A stretch of 64,000 nt of DNA from Shewanella sairae (lineage in GTDB: Bacteria; Pseudomonadota; Gammaproteobacteria; Enterobacterales; Shewanellaceae): positions 1 through 64,000 of the forward strand of contig NZ_JAKILT010000011.1 in assembly GCF_023283535.1 (NCBI RefSeq), written 5' to 3'. The notes under the pieces were generated by a model that ran no database searches, had not been told where the DNA came from, and saw only the letters and a list, made by a program, of their open reading frames with translations. Positions 28,443 through 37,882 of the stretch are shown here, piece after piece. Made by a program: the position numbers and the translations under genes. Positions within the stretch are counted from its first letter, which is position 1. The number at the start of each line of letters is the position of its first letter.

Positions 28443-29465
28443 TCAGTGTACGAACTGCGGTTTGCTAGCGCTCGACATTAATGCTTCTAAGGCTTTTTGA
28501 TGTCCCTGCGCCGCAGCCTCTAGATACCACTTTTCAGCGTTCTGTAAGTTTTGCGGGTCGCTTTTATCCGATTCATATAAGGTGCCCAAAACATATTGCG
28601 ACTCTGCATCGCCTTGCTTAGCAGCGGCTGTATACCAGGTTATCGCTTCAGGTATGTTTTGAGCCACACCATCACCCAGTTCAAATATCACCCCAAGGCT
28701 ATATTGCGCACCAGTGTTCCCTTGCTCTGCCGCTTTTAAATACCATTTAATTGCCTGTACTTTGTCAACCTGAGTGCCTTGACCTTGCTCAAACATTGAA
28801 CCTAGGTAAAACTGCGCTTTGGCATGGCCGTTATTCGCCGCCTTTTGATACCAAGCAAAAGCCTTAACCGGATCTGCAGCCACGCCTTGGCCAAAGTCAT
28901 AGGCTGAACCAATATAAAATAAAGAGGCTACATGGCCTTGCTCTGCGGCTTTCATATACCAAGTAAATGCTTGCTGTCTGTCTTCTTCAATTCCAACACC
29001 AAAAGTTAGCATTCTAGCCATATCATACTGAGCTTCATCAAGGCCTTTAACTGCCGCTTTTCTGATCCAATAAATGGCTTGTGGATAATTTTGCTTAGTT
29101 GAGTGAAATATCATTCCGATGGCATAAAGCGCATCGATATGCCCTTGCTCTGCCGCTTGATAATACCAATGCAATGCCTGTTGCCTATTTTCAGGCACGC
29201 CAAGCCCATAATCATAAAAGGTACCGAGTGTATACTGCGCATCAGCATGACCTTGCGTTGCCGCGGTTTGATACCACTCAATCGCTTTCTGTTTATCCTT
29301 CACTGTACCGCTCCCAAAATCATAAAAGCGTGCCAGCTCGTATTGCGCATAGACATCACCTTGTTCAGCCGCTTTGCGATAACTCTCAAAAGCAAGGGCT
29401 GGGCCTTGCTCTGAACTTGCACACCCAGCCAGTAAGAAAACCATTAATAAAATTAAAAACTTCAT
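28443..29465 (-). CDS. Sel1-repeat lipoprotein
   Basis: 340 residues with lipobox LLAGC (Cys 15) and then about eight consecutive 36-residue Sel1 repeats (A-E-Q-G-x-x-x-A-Q-Y-x-L-G pattern, e.g. AAEQGNTGAQYSLGVIFELG). Sel1 repeats form helical scaffolds for protein contacts, often in envelope stress or assembly roles; the partner is unknown. ATG 29465 is preferred since it begins the signal peptide; a longer frame to 29492 adds nine residues that precede the lipoprotein signal. Confidence 0.85.
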   Translation of the reverse strand: MKFLILLMVFLLAGCASSEQGPALAFESYRKAAEQGDVYAQYELARFYDFGSGTVKDKQKAIEWYQTAATQGHADAQYTLGTFYDYGLGVPENRQQALHWYYQAAEQGHIDALYAIGMIFHSTKQNYPQAIYWIRKAAVKGLDEAQYDMARMLTFGVGIEEDRQQAFTWYMKAAEQGHVASLFYIGSAYDFGQGVAADPVKAFAWYQKAANNGHAKAQFYLGSMFEQGQGTQVDKVQAIKWYLKAAEQGNTGAQYSLGVIFELGDGVAQNIPEAITWYTAAAKQGDAESQYVLGTLYESDKSDPQNLQNAEKWYLEAAAQGHQKALEALMSSASKPQFVH

Positions 29466-29600
29466 AATCACTCTTTGACAACAGCAAACCATTAGTGGCT
29501 TTTATCGCTCATTGATGCGAGTGTAAACTATATTTTTTAATTTAACTTCAGTTATTTAGATGGCTAACTTGTAAAGTAAAAGGTTAAGACAGGGACCACC

Positions 29601-29975
29601 TTAAGTGAGTAACTTTACTGCCAAACCTGAAAGATATAAGCCCAGCCCAAACACAGCGTGAGCAATAACACTGTGTAGTCGAGTAATGGCAGGCTTTGGC
29701 GTTTTAGAAGTTGCAATTCCCGCCCCCATGCCTGGCTGCATTACCAAAAAAGGGGCAACTACGGTGGCGACCCCGACGATAAGTGCGGGTCCAAGTGTTG
29801 GGTTTTCAATCCACGTCTGCCCCCATAAACCAATTAATAATGCCGCAAGCGCAATACCTATCAGATAATGAAATAACCAGCCAATAACATGCTCCCCGCG
29901 AATTGGGGCTGATTCTGCAATAGCCTTATGATAAAACTGCCCATAAGCCATGTAAGCTATCCAACGCCCCACCAT
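29601..29975 (-). pseudogene. 5'-truncated DUF2938 membrane protein gene
   Basis: 124 residues matching the body of DUF2938 proteins: MVGRWIAYMAYGQFYHKAIA, a helix, GPALIVGVATVVAPFLVMQPGMGAGIA and a final helix. Family members are usually longer and carry an additional helix before VGRW. In-frame residues of family type (GFATPNFA) continue upstream of the ATG until a TAG at 30005-30003. The gene therefore seems to have lost its 5' end, or to have acquired an early stop. A short functional version cannot be excluded. Confidence 0.6.
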
Positions 29976-30173
29976 TGCAAAGTTTGGCGTTGCAAAACCT
30001 AACTATTCAATCATGGTTCTTGCTTACTCATGGATACTAACCTTGCTCAACTAACCGTGATCCCTGTGCGGTTTCAAATTGCTTTATTTTCATTTTGTGA
30101 GCTGCGCACCTATTTTTCAGCGCACACTTGTACACATAATGGCTCTATCGCAAATTGACAATTGGAGTCCGTA

Positions 30174-30515
30174 ATGCAAACCCTAGATTGCCCACAGTGC
30201 AACCATAAGATCGACCTTAATGTAGTTACTTGTCCTCAATGTCATGCTGCACAAGGTTTTGATTCTCTATCCGGCGTAGATCCTGATATTCGCATTAAAA
30301 ACCAGAGACTGGCTATCTGGTTCAGCTTGCTACTTGGCGGTTTAGGCCTGCACAAGTTCTACCTAGGACAACACCTAAAAGGCAGTTTATATCTGGCATT
30401 CAGCTGGACACTTGTGCCTATGGTAGTAGGCTGGGTAGATGCCTTCCGCACCCTAAGAATGACGCCATTTCATTTTGAACAGCGCTACTGTAAGCGTGTG
30501 TCACAAGGGTTTTAG
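30174..30515 (+). CDS. Zinc-ribbon TM2 domain protein
   Basis: 113 residues. The N-terminus has two CxxC pairs (CPQCNHK, CPQCHAA) forming a zinc ribbon; the C-terminal half is a TM2 domain with two helices separated by a short loop (LGGLGLHKFYLGQHLKG, then PMVVGWVDAFRTL). Function of TM2 proteins in bacteria is unknown. ATG 30174 has GGAG six bases before it; an in-frame TTG at 30162 is not needed. Confidence 0.85.
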   Translation: MQTLDCPQCNHKIDLNVVTCPQCHAAQGFDSLSGVDPDIRIKNQRLAIWFSLLLGGLGLHKFYLGQHLKGSLYLAFSWTLVPMVVGWVDAFRTLRMTPFHFEQRYCKRVSQGF

Positions 30516-30987
30516 GTCGCAACACTACCAAGCGCTTAAACCAGCGGCATAATGTTAAAGCACAATGCACAAATACATAAAAAGACAGCTTACGCTGTCT
30601 TTTTTAGTTTAGTCAGTCCCAGTAAAGGTTTTAGCTTTATGCCTGCATTAACAGCGCTTGCAGAAACAGTTGAACACATTCGCCCTTCAATCTCACCGAA
30701 AATCCCGCTAACTCTAGCCATTTATACCACTGATTTGCTCTTTGGCAGTCGAGTCATTGCTTACTAAGCATTAAGTATTAGCAAATATTGCATGTATGTA
30801 GACAAACGTTTAAATGACTGATTAACTAACAGCCATGCCCTTGCTGTATTTGATAAAAACATTTTGGGTACTTATTGGTGCAATAGCTCAATAAGTATAT
30901 GTTTTACTATCAAAATTAGGACATCCGACATAATAAAAGTATCCATCAACATTGATTGGTGGAACAACAAATAAAAAGGATCTTTTA
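30516..30987. other. Intergenic region before the acylase gene
   Basis: 472 bases. It holds the TM2 terminator and, at 30869-30897, a 9-bp perfect inverted repeat TACTTATTG/CAATAAGTA with an 11-base spacer that could be an operator for the acylase gene. A 71-codon frame at 30552 runs through the terminator and is not credible. Confidence 0.55.
30579..30606 (+). terminator. Terminator after the TM2 gene
   Basis: AGACAGC (30583-30589) pairs with GCTGTCT (30594-30600), loop TTAC, with flanking A-run and six T. Confidence 0.85.
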
Positions 30988-33591
30988 ATGCGCCTAAATA
31001 AGTTAGTGCTCGCTTTAGGGATAGCTTCAACAGTTACCTTAGTAGGTTGTGGCTATGATGAAACCGACAATAGTGACTCACTATTTGTGCCAGAGCCCAC
31101 ACCTGAAGTTATTCCCCCACTACAAGTATTTGCTCCAGATGGAAAGCTCAATGCACAAATTCGCCGAACCAGCTATGGTGTGCCGCACATTAAGGCTGAT
31201 AACCTTGAAAGCTTAGGTTTTGGTAGTGGTTACGCTCAAGCTCAAGACAATCTATGTATCCTCGCCGATGGCTTTATTAAAGCCAACTCTGAACGCTCAA
31301 TGTACTTTGGTCCTCACGCCTCGCTAGATTTCACCACAGGCTTGCCGACCGCTGAAGATAACGGTAACTTAATCTCAGATTTTTCCTATAAAGCCCTTAA
31401 AATTCGTGAAAAAGCGGAAGCACAATACCCAAGCTTTAGTTATAACTCCCGTGCATTAATGGAAGGCTTTAGTGCCGGTTATAACCAATATTTGGCCGAT
31501 GTTGAAGCCGGCACACAAAACGGCGATCCATTTTGTGCAGGCCAACCTTGGGTAAAGCCTGTTGATGGTGTCGATGTTGCCAACTATCTATTTTCCATCG
31601 CCCTGCTGCCTGGCGCAGCTAATTTCCTTGACCTGATTTTTTACGCCAACCCTGGAGATGGCCAAGAGTATTTGCCACGCATTATTGGTCCAGCTCCGAC
31701 TCAAGCTGCAACCGAGGCACAAACCGCCTTTATCCAAGATGTGAATAGCAAGTTTGTCGCTTTCCAAAATGCCATTACTACCCCAGAAACCAATCCACGC
31801 AATCTCGGCTCAAACGGCTGGGGCCTGGGTAAAGACAAAACCGAAAACGGCAAAGGTATGGTGCTGGGTAATCCGCATTTCCCACACACAGGTAACCTGC
31901 GCTTTTGGCAGTCTCACTTAACTATTCCAGGTCATATTGATGTGATGGGCGGCTCATTGGTAGGTATGCCGGGCGCGATTAATATTGGTTTCAACAAAGA
32001 TGTGGCTTGGACCCATACCTTCTCAACCGCGGAGCACTTTGTGCTTTATAACCTAGAGCTGGTCAGTGGCGACCGCATGCAATACTTGTTTGATGGCGAA
32101 GCCATGCCAATCACTAAAGAAACGGTACAGATCTTAGTGAATGGTGGCCCTGCTGGCATGCTGGTAGCAGAAAAAGATATCTACACCACTGCAAAAGGTC
32201 CAATCGCTGAAGCACCTGCGAGTCAGGCACCATTTGGTTGGGATGATGGTCAAGCCTATATGCTGCAAGATGCCAATATGGCTAACAAAGATCCTATCGA
32301 TCACTGGCTCGCCATGAACCGTGCAACCAATAAAGACGAATTCCAGCAAGCCTTTAAAGACTTTGACGGGGTGATTTTCAATAACACCATGTATGCCGAT
32401 AAAGAAGGTAACGCCTTCTATATTGATGACTCGACGGTACCGGGGTTATCAGGTATTGCCATTAGCTTACTGAAAACCAACCCGGATATTATTGCTGCCC
32501 GCCAGCAAGCTGGCTTTACCATTTTGCCAGGTAACACCTCTATGTTTGCTTACGACGCGCCGCTCGCTTACGAGTATGCGCCTAAGCTTGAACGTACTGA
32601 CTTTGTGCAAAACTCTAATAACTCATTCTGGTCAACTAACCTTGACGCACCACTTGAAGGCTACTCTGCCATGTATGGCCCAGAGCGTGGACAACAATCT
32701 CTACGTACTCGTATGGCATTAAAGTTAATCGCTGAGGCTGGCGGTGAAGATGGCAAGTTTAATCTTGATGAGTTAGAAGCTGCAGCGCTTGGCAATGATA
32801 TTTATCTTGATAGTCTAATCTTTGATGATTTGATCGCCCAGTGTGAAGCTCAAGGTGATACCCCTGTAATGGTAAGCGCTAACCAATCTAAAGATATCAG
32901 CGCTGCCTGCGCCGCACTAAAACAGTGGAATGGTAAGCAAGATAACGACAGCATTGGCGGAGCATTAATCCGTGAGTTTGCACATCAATTTGATCAAAAT
33001 AGCATGCTAACTGTGCCATTTGATTTTGAGCAAGCTGCAACAACTCCAAATACCTTAGCCACTGACGGCAGTGCACTCGTTGCCTTAGCCAAAGCGGCAT
33101 TAAACGTTGAAGCAGCTGGTTTTGCCGTTGATGCAGCCATGGGTACAGTGCAGTTTGTTGAAAAATCACTGCCAGACGGCATGCCATCAGGTAACAAGCA
33201 ACCATGGCCGGGTACCCATAACGCTGAAGGGGGTTTTAACGTGTTCTCAACCAGCTTAAGTGGTGACGATACGTTAGTGCCGCAGCATAGCTACCCCGCG
33301 GTTATGGACGCTGTAACCGGTAAGCCATTAGCATCGGGTTTATCAGATCAGGGTTACGCTATCCGCTATGGTTCAAGTTGGATGATGGCAGTGAGCTTTA
33401 CTGACAACGGCCCTGTTGCTAAAGGCATTTTAACCTACTCACAATCAACCAATAGATTGAGCCCGTATTTTAACGACCAAACTGAGCGTTACTCTACAAG
33501 CAAGCAATTCCGTCCTTTCTTGTTTAATGAAAGTGATATTGCCGCAGCGGTAGAGTCGACCACTGAGCTAAGTGCACAAAAAGTGCAGTAG
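30988..33591 (+). CDS. Lipoprotein acylase of the penicillin amidase / AHL acylase family
   Basis: 867 residues, Ntn hydrolase of the penicillin amidase family (cephalosporin, aculeacin and acyl-homoserine-lactone acylases). Lipobox LVGC (Cys 21). The alpha chain begins IRRTSYGVPHIKADN; the autocatalytic nucleophile is Ser275 in NLGSNGWGLG, where the chain is cut, and NPHFPHTG follows. Substrate may be an acyl-homoserine lactone, another N-acyl amide or a beta-lactam; sequence does not decide. Attachment as a lipoprotein is unusual, since known members are mostly soluble periplasmic. RBS AAGGA before ATG 30988. Confidence 0.85.
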   Translation: MRLNKLVLALGIASTVTLVGCGYDETDNSDSLFVPEPTPEVIPPLQVFAPDGKLNAQIRRTSYGVPHIKADNLESLGFGSGYAQAQDNLCILADGFIKANSERSMYFGPHASLDFTTGLPTAEDNGNLISDFSYKALKIREKAEAQYPSFSYNSRALMEGFSAGYNQYLADVEAGTQNGDPFCAGQPWVKPVDGVDVANYLFSIALLPGAANFLDLIFYANPGDGQEYLPRIIGPAPTQAATEAQTAFIQDVNSKFVAFQNAITTPETNPRNLGSNGWGLGKDKTENGKGMVLGNPHFPHTGNLRFWQSHLTIPGHIDVMGGSLVGMPGAINIGFNKDVAWTHTFSTAEHFVLYNLELVSGDRMQYLFDGEAMPITKETVQILVNGGPAGMLVAEKDIYTTAKGPIAEAPASQAPFGWDDGQAYMLQDANMANKDPIDHWLAMNRATNKDEFQQAFKDFDGVIFNNTMYADKEGNAFYIDDSTVPGLSGIAISLLKTNPDIIAARQQAGFTILPGNTSMFAYDAPLAYEYAPKLERTDFVQNSNNSFWSTNLDAPLEGYSAMYGPERGQQSLRTRMALKLIAEAGGEDGKFNLDELEAAALGNDIYLDSLIFDDLIAQCEAQGDTPVMVSANQSKDISAACAALKQWNGKQDNDSIGGALIREFAHQFDQNSMLTVPFDFEQAATTPNTLATDGSALVALAKAALNVEAAGFAVDAAMGTVQFVEKSLPDGMPSGNKQPWPGTHNAEGGFNVFSTSLSGDDTLVPQHSYPAVMDAVTGKPLASGLSDQGYAIRYGSSWMMAVSFTDNGPVAKGILTYSQSTNRLSPYFNDQTERYSTSKQFRPFLFNESDIAAAVESTTELSAQKVQ

Positions 33592-33662
33592 TTAAGTATA
33601 AGTTAGTTTGTTTAAGGTTAATCAAGCGCCATAGCAGCGCTGTAAATTAATTAGCATGACTC

Positions 33663-33689
33663 AAAAGCAGCCTTTTAGGCTGCTTTTTT
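33663..33689 (+). terminator. Terminator after the acylase gene
   Basis: AGCAGCC (33666-33672) pairs with GGCTGCT (33678-33684), followed by T6. Confidence 0.85.
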
Positions 33690-33867
33690 ATTGTCTCGCA
33701 ACGATCAATTAAAAATAACATTCGCAAATACTTAAGGTTTAATTGCTTAATTTTCAAAACCTTAATTACTTAGCCAAACTTGCTCCAGTTCACATTCCAG
33801 TGCATGATTTAATCAAAATGCGATGTGCATCATTTGATTAATCAAACGAAATAGCAAGGGAGGCTAC

Positions 33868-34422
33868 ATGCGTATTCTACTTTGGTTCGCGGCCATGTGT
33901 GTTGCGGTAAGTTTGCTGCTGTTATCACTAAAAACCCAAGCGACGGCAAAGAGCCTAACGCAAACAACTGTAATGACACCGGCAACAAATTCAGCTAACG
34001 CAACTGATTCAAATAAGCCAGATAATAAAACCCCAATGACCACAATTACGCTCAATAAGTACTTAGGCGGCACAGAAGGCAAACTTAATAATAAGTCAGC
34101 GCTCAATTTTAAATTTACTAACGCCAATGGCAGTAACAAGAACACTTGCAGCATTATCACCACCGACAATTATCTAAGGCACTCTAAAAATCGGCTAGAG
34201 AACATTAATCTTAGCGAGAAAAACTTCTACTTTGACTGTACCTGGGATGGCCGCTATTACTTTTTATCTAATCGAGTCAGAACCTATGCTGAAGTGATCA
34301 TTAAGCAACCCGATAGTCAGTTTCCGATGTCGATGCATATTGAAGCTAAGTTGGTGAGTTTAACTGGTGAGCAAGTCGAAATTATTAGTGGCGATATTTC
34401 ACTAAGACGCAATCCAAGATAG
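33868..34422 (+). CDS. Secreted protein of unknown function
   Basis: 184 residues. A signal peptide (hydrophobic 3-20, cut near TQA) is followed by a Thr/Ala/Asn-rich linker to about 60 and a beta-rich domain with two cysteines (NTCSII, FDCTWDG) that may form a disulphide. No family recognised. Strong RBS GGGAGG. It stands alone. Confidence 0.65.
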   Translation: MRILLWFAAMCVAVSLLLLSLKTQATAKSLTQTTVMTPATNSANATDSNKPDNKTPMTTITLNKYLGGTEGKLNNKSALNFKFTNANGSNKNTCSIITTDNYLRHSKNRLENINLSEKNFYFDCTWDGRYYFLSNRVRTYAEVIIKQPDSQFPMSMHIEAKLVSLTGEQVEIISGDISLRRNPR

Positions 34423-34759
34423 AAGTTAGCCAAAAGCTCCCTACTAAATAAGCAGTAAAACAGCCTTAGATAAATGAGCTGATAATCGTTTTAGTGCTAG
34501 CAATATTATGCTGCTGGCTAAATACACCGCAAACAGCCTAACAATCAGGCAAGAGCCACAAGGTAAGTGTGACTCGCCCGCCAATATCCTATCAAGTTAA
34601 TCCACATTAATAGGCGTCTGTGCAATATTAGCGCGCCGTAGATCTAGACCTGATAAAAGGTCAACTTTATAAAACTAATATTAACCTCAAAAACAACGGT
34701 TTTGAGGTCGACTGCGCGCACTTATTTATGACTTTTAGACGACTTTAAGTGTAAACAAA
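34423..34759. other. Intergenic region before the quinone reductase-like gene
   Basis: 337 bases with two inverted repeats close to the gene: GACCT/AGGTC at 34647-34662 and ACCTCAAAA/TTTTGAGGT at 34684-34708. No gene recognised. Confidence 0.55.
34684..34708 (+). promoter_or_regulatory. Perfect 9-bp inverted repeat
   Basis: ACCTCAAAA (34684-34692) and TTTTGAGGT (34700-34708) with 7-base spacer, 52 bases before the ATG of the next gene. There is no following T-run. Candidate operator. Confidence 0.45.
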
Positions 34760-35317
34760 ATGAATGACACCAACAGCAATGTGCTACTGATCTCGGGCCA
34801 CCCAGATCTTCAGCGCTCAATTGCTAATAGCGAAATACTTAACCTGCTAGCGACAACTAGCCAGATTAAGATCCATAAACTCGATGAGGCCTGCCAAGGC
34901 TTTCAAATTGATGTCCCCGCTGAACAAGCCTTACTGACTCAAGCCGATACGATTATTTTCCAGTTTCCACTGTACTGGTCAACCTATCCGGCATTGATGA
35001 AGCTGTGGTTTGATGAAGTATTTACCTACAACTTTGCCTTTGGTCCTAACGGCGACAAGCTAAAAGGCAAAAAAGTGATCTTATCGATTACCTGTGGTGC
35101 AACCGAAAACTCCTATCAACCAGGTGAGTTTAACTTCTTGCCTATTGAGCAGTATTTACAAGCCGCTATGCATCCCGTTAAGGCCGCACAAATGGACATT
35201 GTCGATACGGTTATCACCTTCGAGATGAATTCAACACCTGATGAAGGCGGCGATCAAAACACCGTTATGCAATTAGCTCAACAACATGTAGAGCGCTTAA
35301 CCCATTTACTCAACTAA
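34760..35317 (+). CDS. NAD(P)H dehydrogenase (quinone)-like flavodoxin-fold protein
   Basis: 185 residues, KefF/MdaB/YwrO-type family. The FMN-binding P-loop-like start VLLISGHPDLQRSIANSE and the block TIIFQFPLYWSTYPALMKLWFDEVFTY (about 75-95) are characteristic; ITCGATENSYQPGEFN forms the second flavin contact. Two-electron reduction of quinones or electrophiles is probable, with FMN or FAD. It is followed after 49 bases by nupC but has no functional link to it. Confidence 0.85.
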   Translation: MNDTNSNVLLISGHPDLQRSIANSEILNLLATTSQIKIHKLDEACQGFQIDVPAEQALLTQADTIIFQFPLYWSTYPALMKLWFDEVFTYNFAFGPNGDKLKGKKVILSITCGATENSYQPGEFNFLPIEQYLQAAMHPVKAAQMDIVDTVITFEMNSTPDEGGDQNTVMQLAQQHVERLTHLLN

Positions 35318-35366
35318 CTGAGCAAACCTGCTTAATTTATCAAATAAACAATAGGTTATAACTATT

Positions 35367-36614
35367 ATGTTTCAATCCATATTAGGTATCGTAGCGCTAC
35401 TTGTAGTGGGCTACCTTTTTTGTAACGCGAAAAAGCAAGTTAACTGGCGTACCGTCGGTGGCGCGCTGATCATCCAATTAACCATTGCAGGCTTTGTATT
35501 GGCCACCAGTTTTGGTGAAAGCGTATTATTGTCTTTATCTAACGGCGTTGCTAACGTTTTAGGCTTTGCGTCTAAAGGTATTAGCTTTGTATTCGGTAAC
35601 CTAGTGACTTTCCAAGTTGAAAACCTAGGTTTTATCTTTGCTTTCCAAGTACTACCAGCAATTATCTTTACTGCGTCACTTGTAAGCTTACTGCACTACA
35701 TGGGCATTATGGGCTTTGTGGTAAAAGTGCTAGGCGGTGGTCTACAAAAGCTGATTGGTTCATCTAAAGCGGAATCAATGAACGCCATTGCTAACACAGT
35801 ATGCGGTCAAACTGAAGCGCCACTCTTTGTTAAGCCTTGGCACCAACACCTAACTAAATCTGAAATTTTTGCCATCATGGTGGGCGGCTTAGCCTCTATC
35901 GCGGGCTCTGTATTAGCAGGTCTTGCTGGTATGGGCGTTGAAGTTCGCTACTTGGTTATGGCGTGTTTTATGAGTGCGCCAGCCGGTCTACTATTTGCTA
36001 AGTTAATGATCCCAGAAACTGAGCAACCTGTTAACGATGCGCCTGCACTACCAGATGATGAAAAGCCATCAAACTTTATTGATGCTATTGCTAAAGGTGC
36101 TATTGCCGGTATGCAAATTGCGGCAGTAGTGGGTGCAATTCTTATCGCCTGTATCGGTTTAATGGCAATGCTAAACAGCTTAATTGGTTGGGCTGGTGGC
36201 TTATTTGGTTATGCCGACATTACCCTTGAACTATTGATGGGTTATGCATTCTCACCTATCGCTTGGTTAATTGGTGTACCTTGGGCAGAAGCTAACATCG
36301 CTGGTAACTTTATTGCGCAAAAGCTAGTACTTAACGAGTTTGTTGCTTACGCAGGCTTTGCACCATACATTTCTGGTGACATGGTTGTTGCAGCGACTGG
36401 CGAAGTGATGTCACCAAAATCAGTGGCTATCATCACTGTTGCGCTATGTGGCTTTGCTAACATCGGATCAGTATCTATGGTGGTTGCAGCGTTAAGTACC
36501 ATGATCCCAAATAAGTCTAGCTACATCGCATCTGTTGGTATGAAAGTACTGTTAGCAGCGACTTTAGCTAACTTACTATCAGCTACGGTTGTCGGTCTAT
36601 TTATGTCTTTCTAA
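35367..36614 (+). CDS. nupC: Concentrative nucleoside transporter NupC
   Basis: 415 residues, CNT family symporter in the inner membrane taking up nucleosides with H+ or Na+. Conserved motifs are GGGLQKLIGSSKAESMNAIANTVCGQTEAPL (about 120-150) and the late NEFVAYAGF and GFANIGSVSMVVAALSTM. Slightly longer than E. coli NupC (400). It could supply adenosine for the add product made elsewhere in the window. A strong terminator follows. Confidence 0.93.
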   Translation: MFQSILGIVALLVVGYLFCNAKKQVNWRTVGGALIIQLTIAGFVLATSFGESVLLSLSNGVANVLGFASKGISFVFGNLVTFQVENLGFIFAFQVLPAIIFTASLVSLLHYMGIMGFVVKVLGGGLQKLIGSSKAESMNAIANTVCGQTEAPLFVKPWHQHLTKSEIFAIMVGGLASIAGSVLAGLAGMGVEVRYLVMACFMSAPAGLLFAKLMIPETEQPVNDAPALPDDEKPSNFIDAIAKGAIAGMQIAAVVGAILIACIGLMAMLNSLIGWAGGLFGYADITLELLMGYAFSPIAWLIGVPWAEANIAGNFIAQKLVLNEFVAYAGFAPYISGDMVVAATGEVMSPKSVAIITVALCGFANIGSVSMVVAALSTMIPNKSSYIASVGMKVLLAATLANLLSATVVGLFMSF

Positions 36615-36934
36615 GACCATAACTGACCAACTGAAAGTGCTTACCCTGTGATAGGGTAAGCACTTTTTTACCACTTAGCATATCTTAACTTTTCCTAGCT
36701 TCCTCGATTCCTTATTTCCCTTCTCTATACTGATTGAATCCTGAACAATTTTAGATAAAACTCTCTTAATCTTTGTAAGTTTTTAAAGCTGCTTGTTTGT
36801 TAATTGTTGTTAACTGATAGTTATTTAAGCTGTTGATTAGCTCATTAATTATTAGTTATACGCACTCTGTGAACCTTAGGCTAGGATGCGCGTCAAATAC
36901 GTAAAGACGTATCCTTACATTTAGGAATTTGACA
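36615..36934. other. Intergenic region before the DUF2076 gene
   Basis: 320 bases with the nupC terminator and a small inverted repeat ATACGT/ACGTAT (36897-36912) 23 bases before the next start. Otherwise AT-rich, nothing recognised. Confidence 0.5.
36634..36670 (+). terminator. Strong terminator after nupC
   Basis: AAAGTGCTTACCCT (36634-36647) pairs perfectly with the arm at 36653-36666; loop GTGAT, then T-run. Confidence 0.9.
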
Positions 36935-37600
36935 ATGACTCCGCAAGAACAAGAACTGATTCAAAACGTAGCCGACAAACTAAAAGCTAGCCCTAACAAG
37001 CCAAAAGATGCTGAAGCGGAAAGCCTAATCAGCCAAGAGATCGCTTCTCAAGAAGATATCGTTTACAAGTTAACTCAAGCGGTACTTGTACAAGAGATGG
37101 CACTTAAGGAACTTAAGTCAAAGAGCGACTTTTTACAGACTCAAGTTGATCACTTCAGAAAAGAATCTGAGCGTGGCGCACTAAGCCGTATGATGGGCGG
37201 TGCTAACCCTGCACCAGTTCAACCACAACCTGTACGTCAGCCAAGTGCGTTTGGTAGCTTTATGCAAACTGCAGCAGGTGTTGCAGCGGGTATGGTTGCC
37301 GGTAACCTTATCAGCAACGCACTATTTGGTGACGAAGCACCTGCAACAGCGGAAGCGACACCTGAAGTTGCTCCAGAAGCGCCTGCAGAGGCAGAAGCGC
37401 CAACTGAAACTGCTGCTGCTGCTGATACCGCAGCACCTGAAGACACTGGTTCAAGCTTCTTAGATGACAACTCAGGTTTTGCTTCTGAGTACGCTAGCGA
37501 AGACACTTTTGCTAATACTGGCTTTGGCGGTGATGAAAGCTTCGGCGGCTTTGATGACGGCGGTTTCGGTGATTTCGGTGGCGACGACGAAGATTTTTAA
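36935..37600 (+). CDS. DUF2076 family protein
   Basis: 221 residues. The N-terminal 90 form charged helices (PQEQELIQNVADKL...DIVYKLTQAVLVQEMALKEL), then a Pro/Gln linker, a short glycine/alanine hydrophobic segment (MQTAAGVAAGMVAGNLISNALFG), an Ala/Glu/Pro-rich stretch, and a very acidic Gly/Phe/Asp tail. This is the DUF2076 architecture; function unknown. ATG 36935 with AGGAA before it is preferred to a TTG two codons upstream. Confidence 0.85.
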   Translation: MTPQEQELIQNVADKLKASPNKPKDAEAESLISQEIASQEDIVYKLTQAVLVQEMALKELKSKSDFLQTQVDHFRKESERGALSRMMGGANPAPVQPQPVRQPSAFGSFMQTAAGVAAGMVAGNLISNALFGDEAPATAEATPEVAPEAPAEAEAPTETAAAADTAAPEDTGSSFLDDNSGFASEYASEDTFANTGFGGDESFGGFDDGGFGDFGGDDEDF

Positions 37601-37645
37601 TCTCGCTTAATCGCAGCTAGCATCATAGCTAAAACCACACAAACT

Positions 37646-37682
37646 AATGGCGGCTGAACTCAAGGTTCAGCCGCCATTTTTA
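37646..37682. terminator. Terminator after the DUF2076 gene
   Basis: TGGCGGCTGAAC (37648-37659) pairs with GTTCAGCCGCCA (37665-37676), then T5. Confidence 0.9.
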
Positions 37683-37882
37683 TTTCAACCTCACTCTCTT
37701 CTTAATTCTGCATCTATTCCCAGCAATTAATCTTTGTTTAAAGCAGTTATGCAACCATCTGCAACAGCCTTTTGATATTGATATCCTTTTTGTAATATTC
37801 GCGGCTATACTAGCTTCGCCAGTTACAAGCTGGCTAAAAAACCAATAAAAACTCAACAAATTGCTCCCAAGGAGAACCACTC

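Noticed and set aside
30552-30767. 71-codon rightward frame after the TM2 gene
   Set aside because: It runs through a strong terminator, has no ribosome site and no family features.
32897-33205. Long antisense frames inside the acylase gene and in other genes
   Set aside because: Shadows of strongly coding sequence on the other strand; no ribosome sites or recognisable domains.
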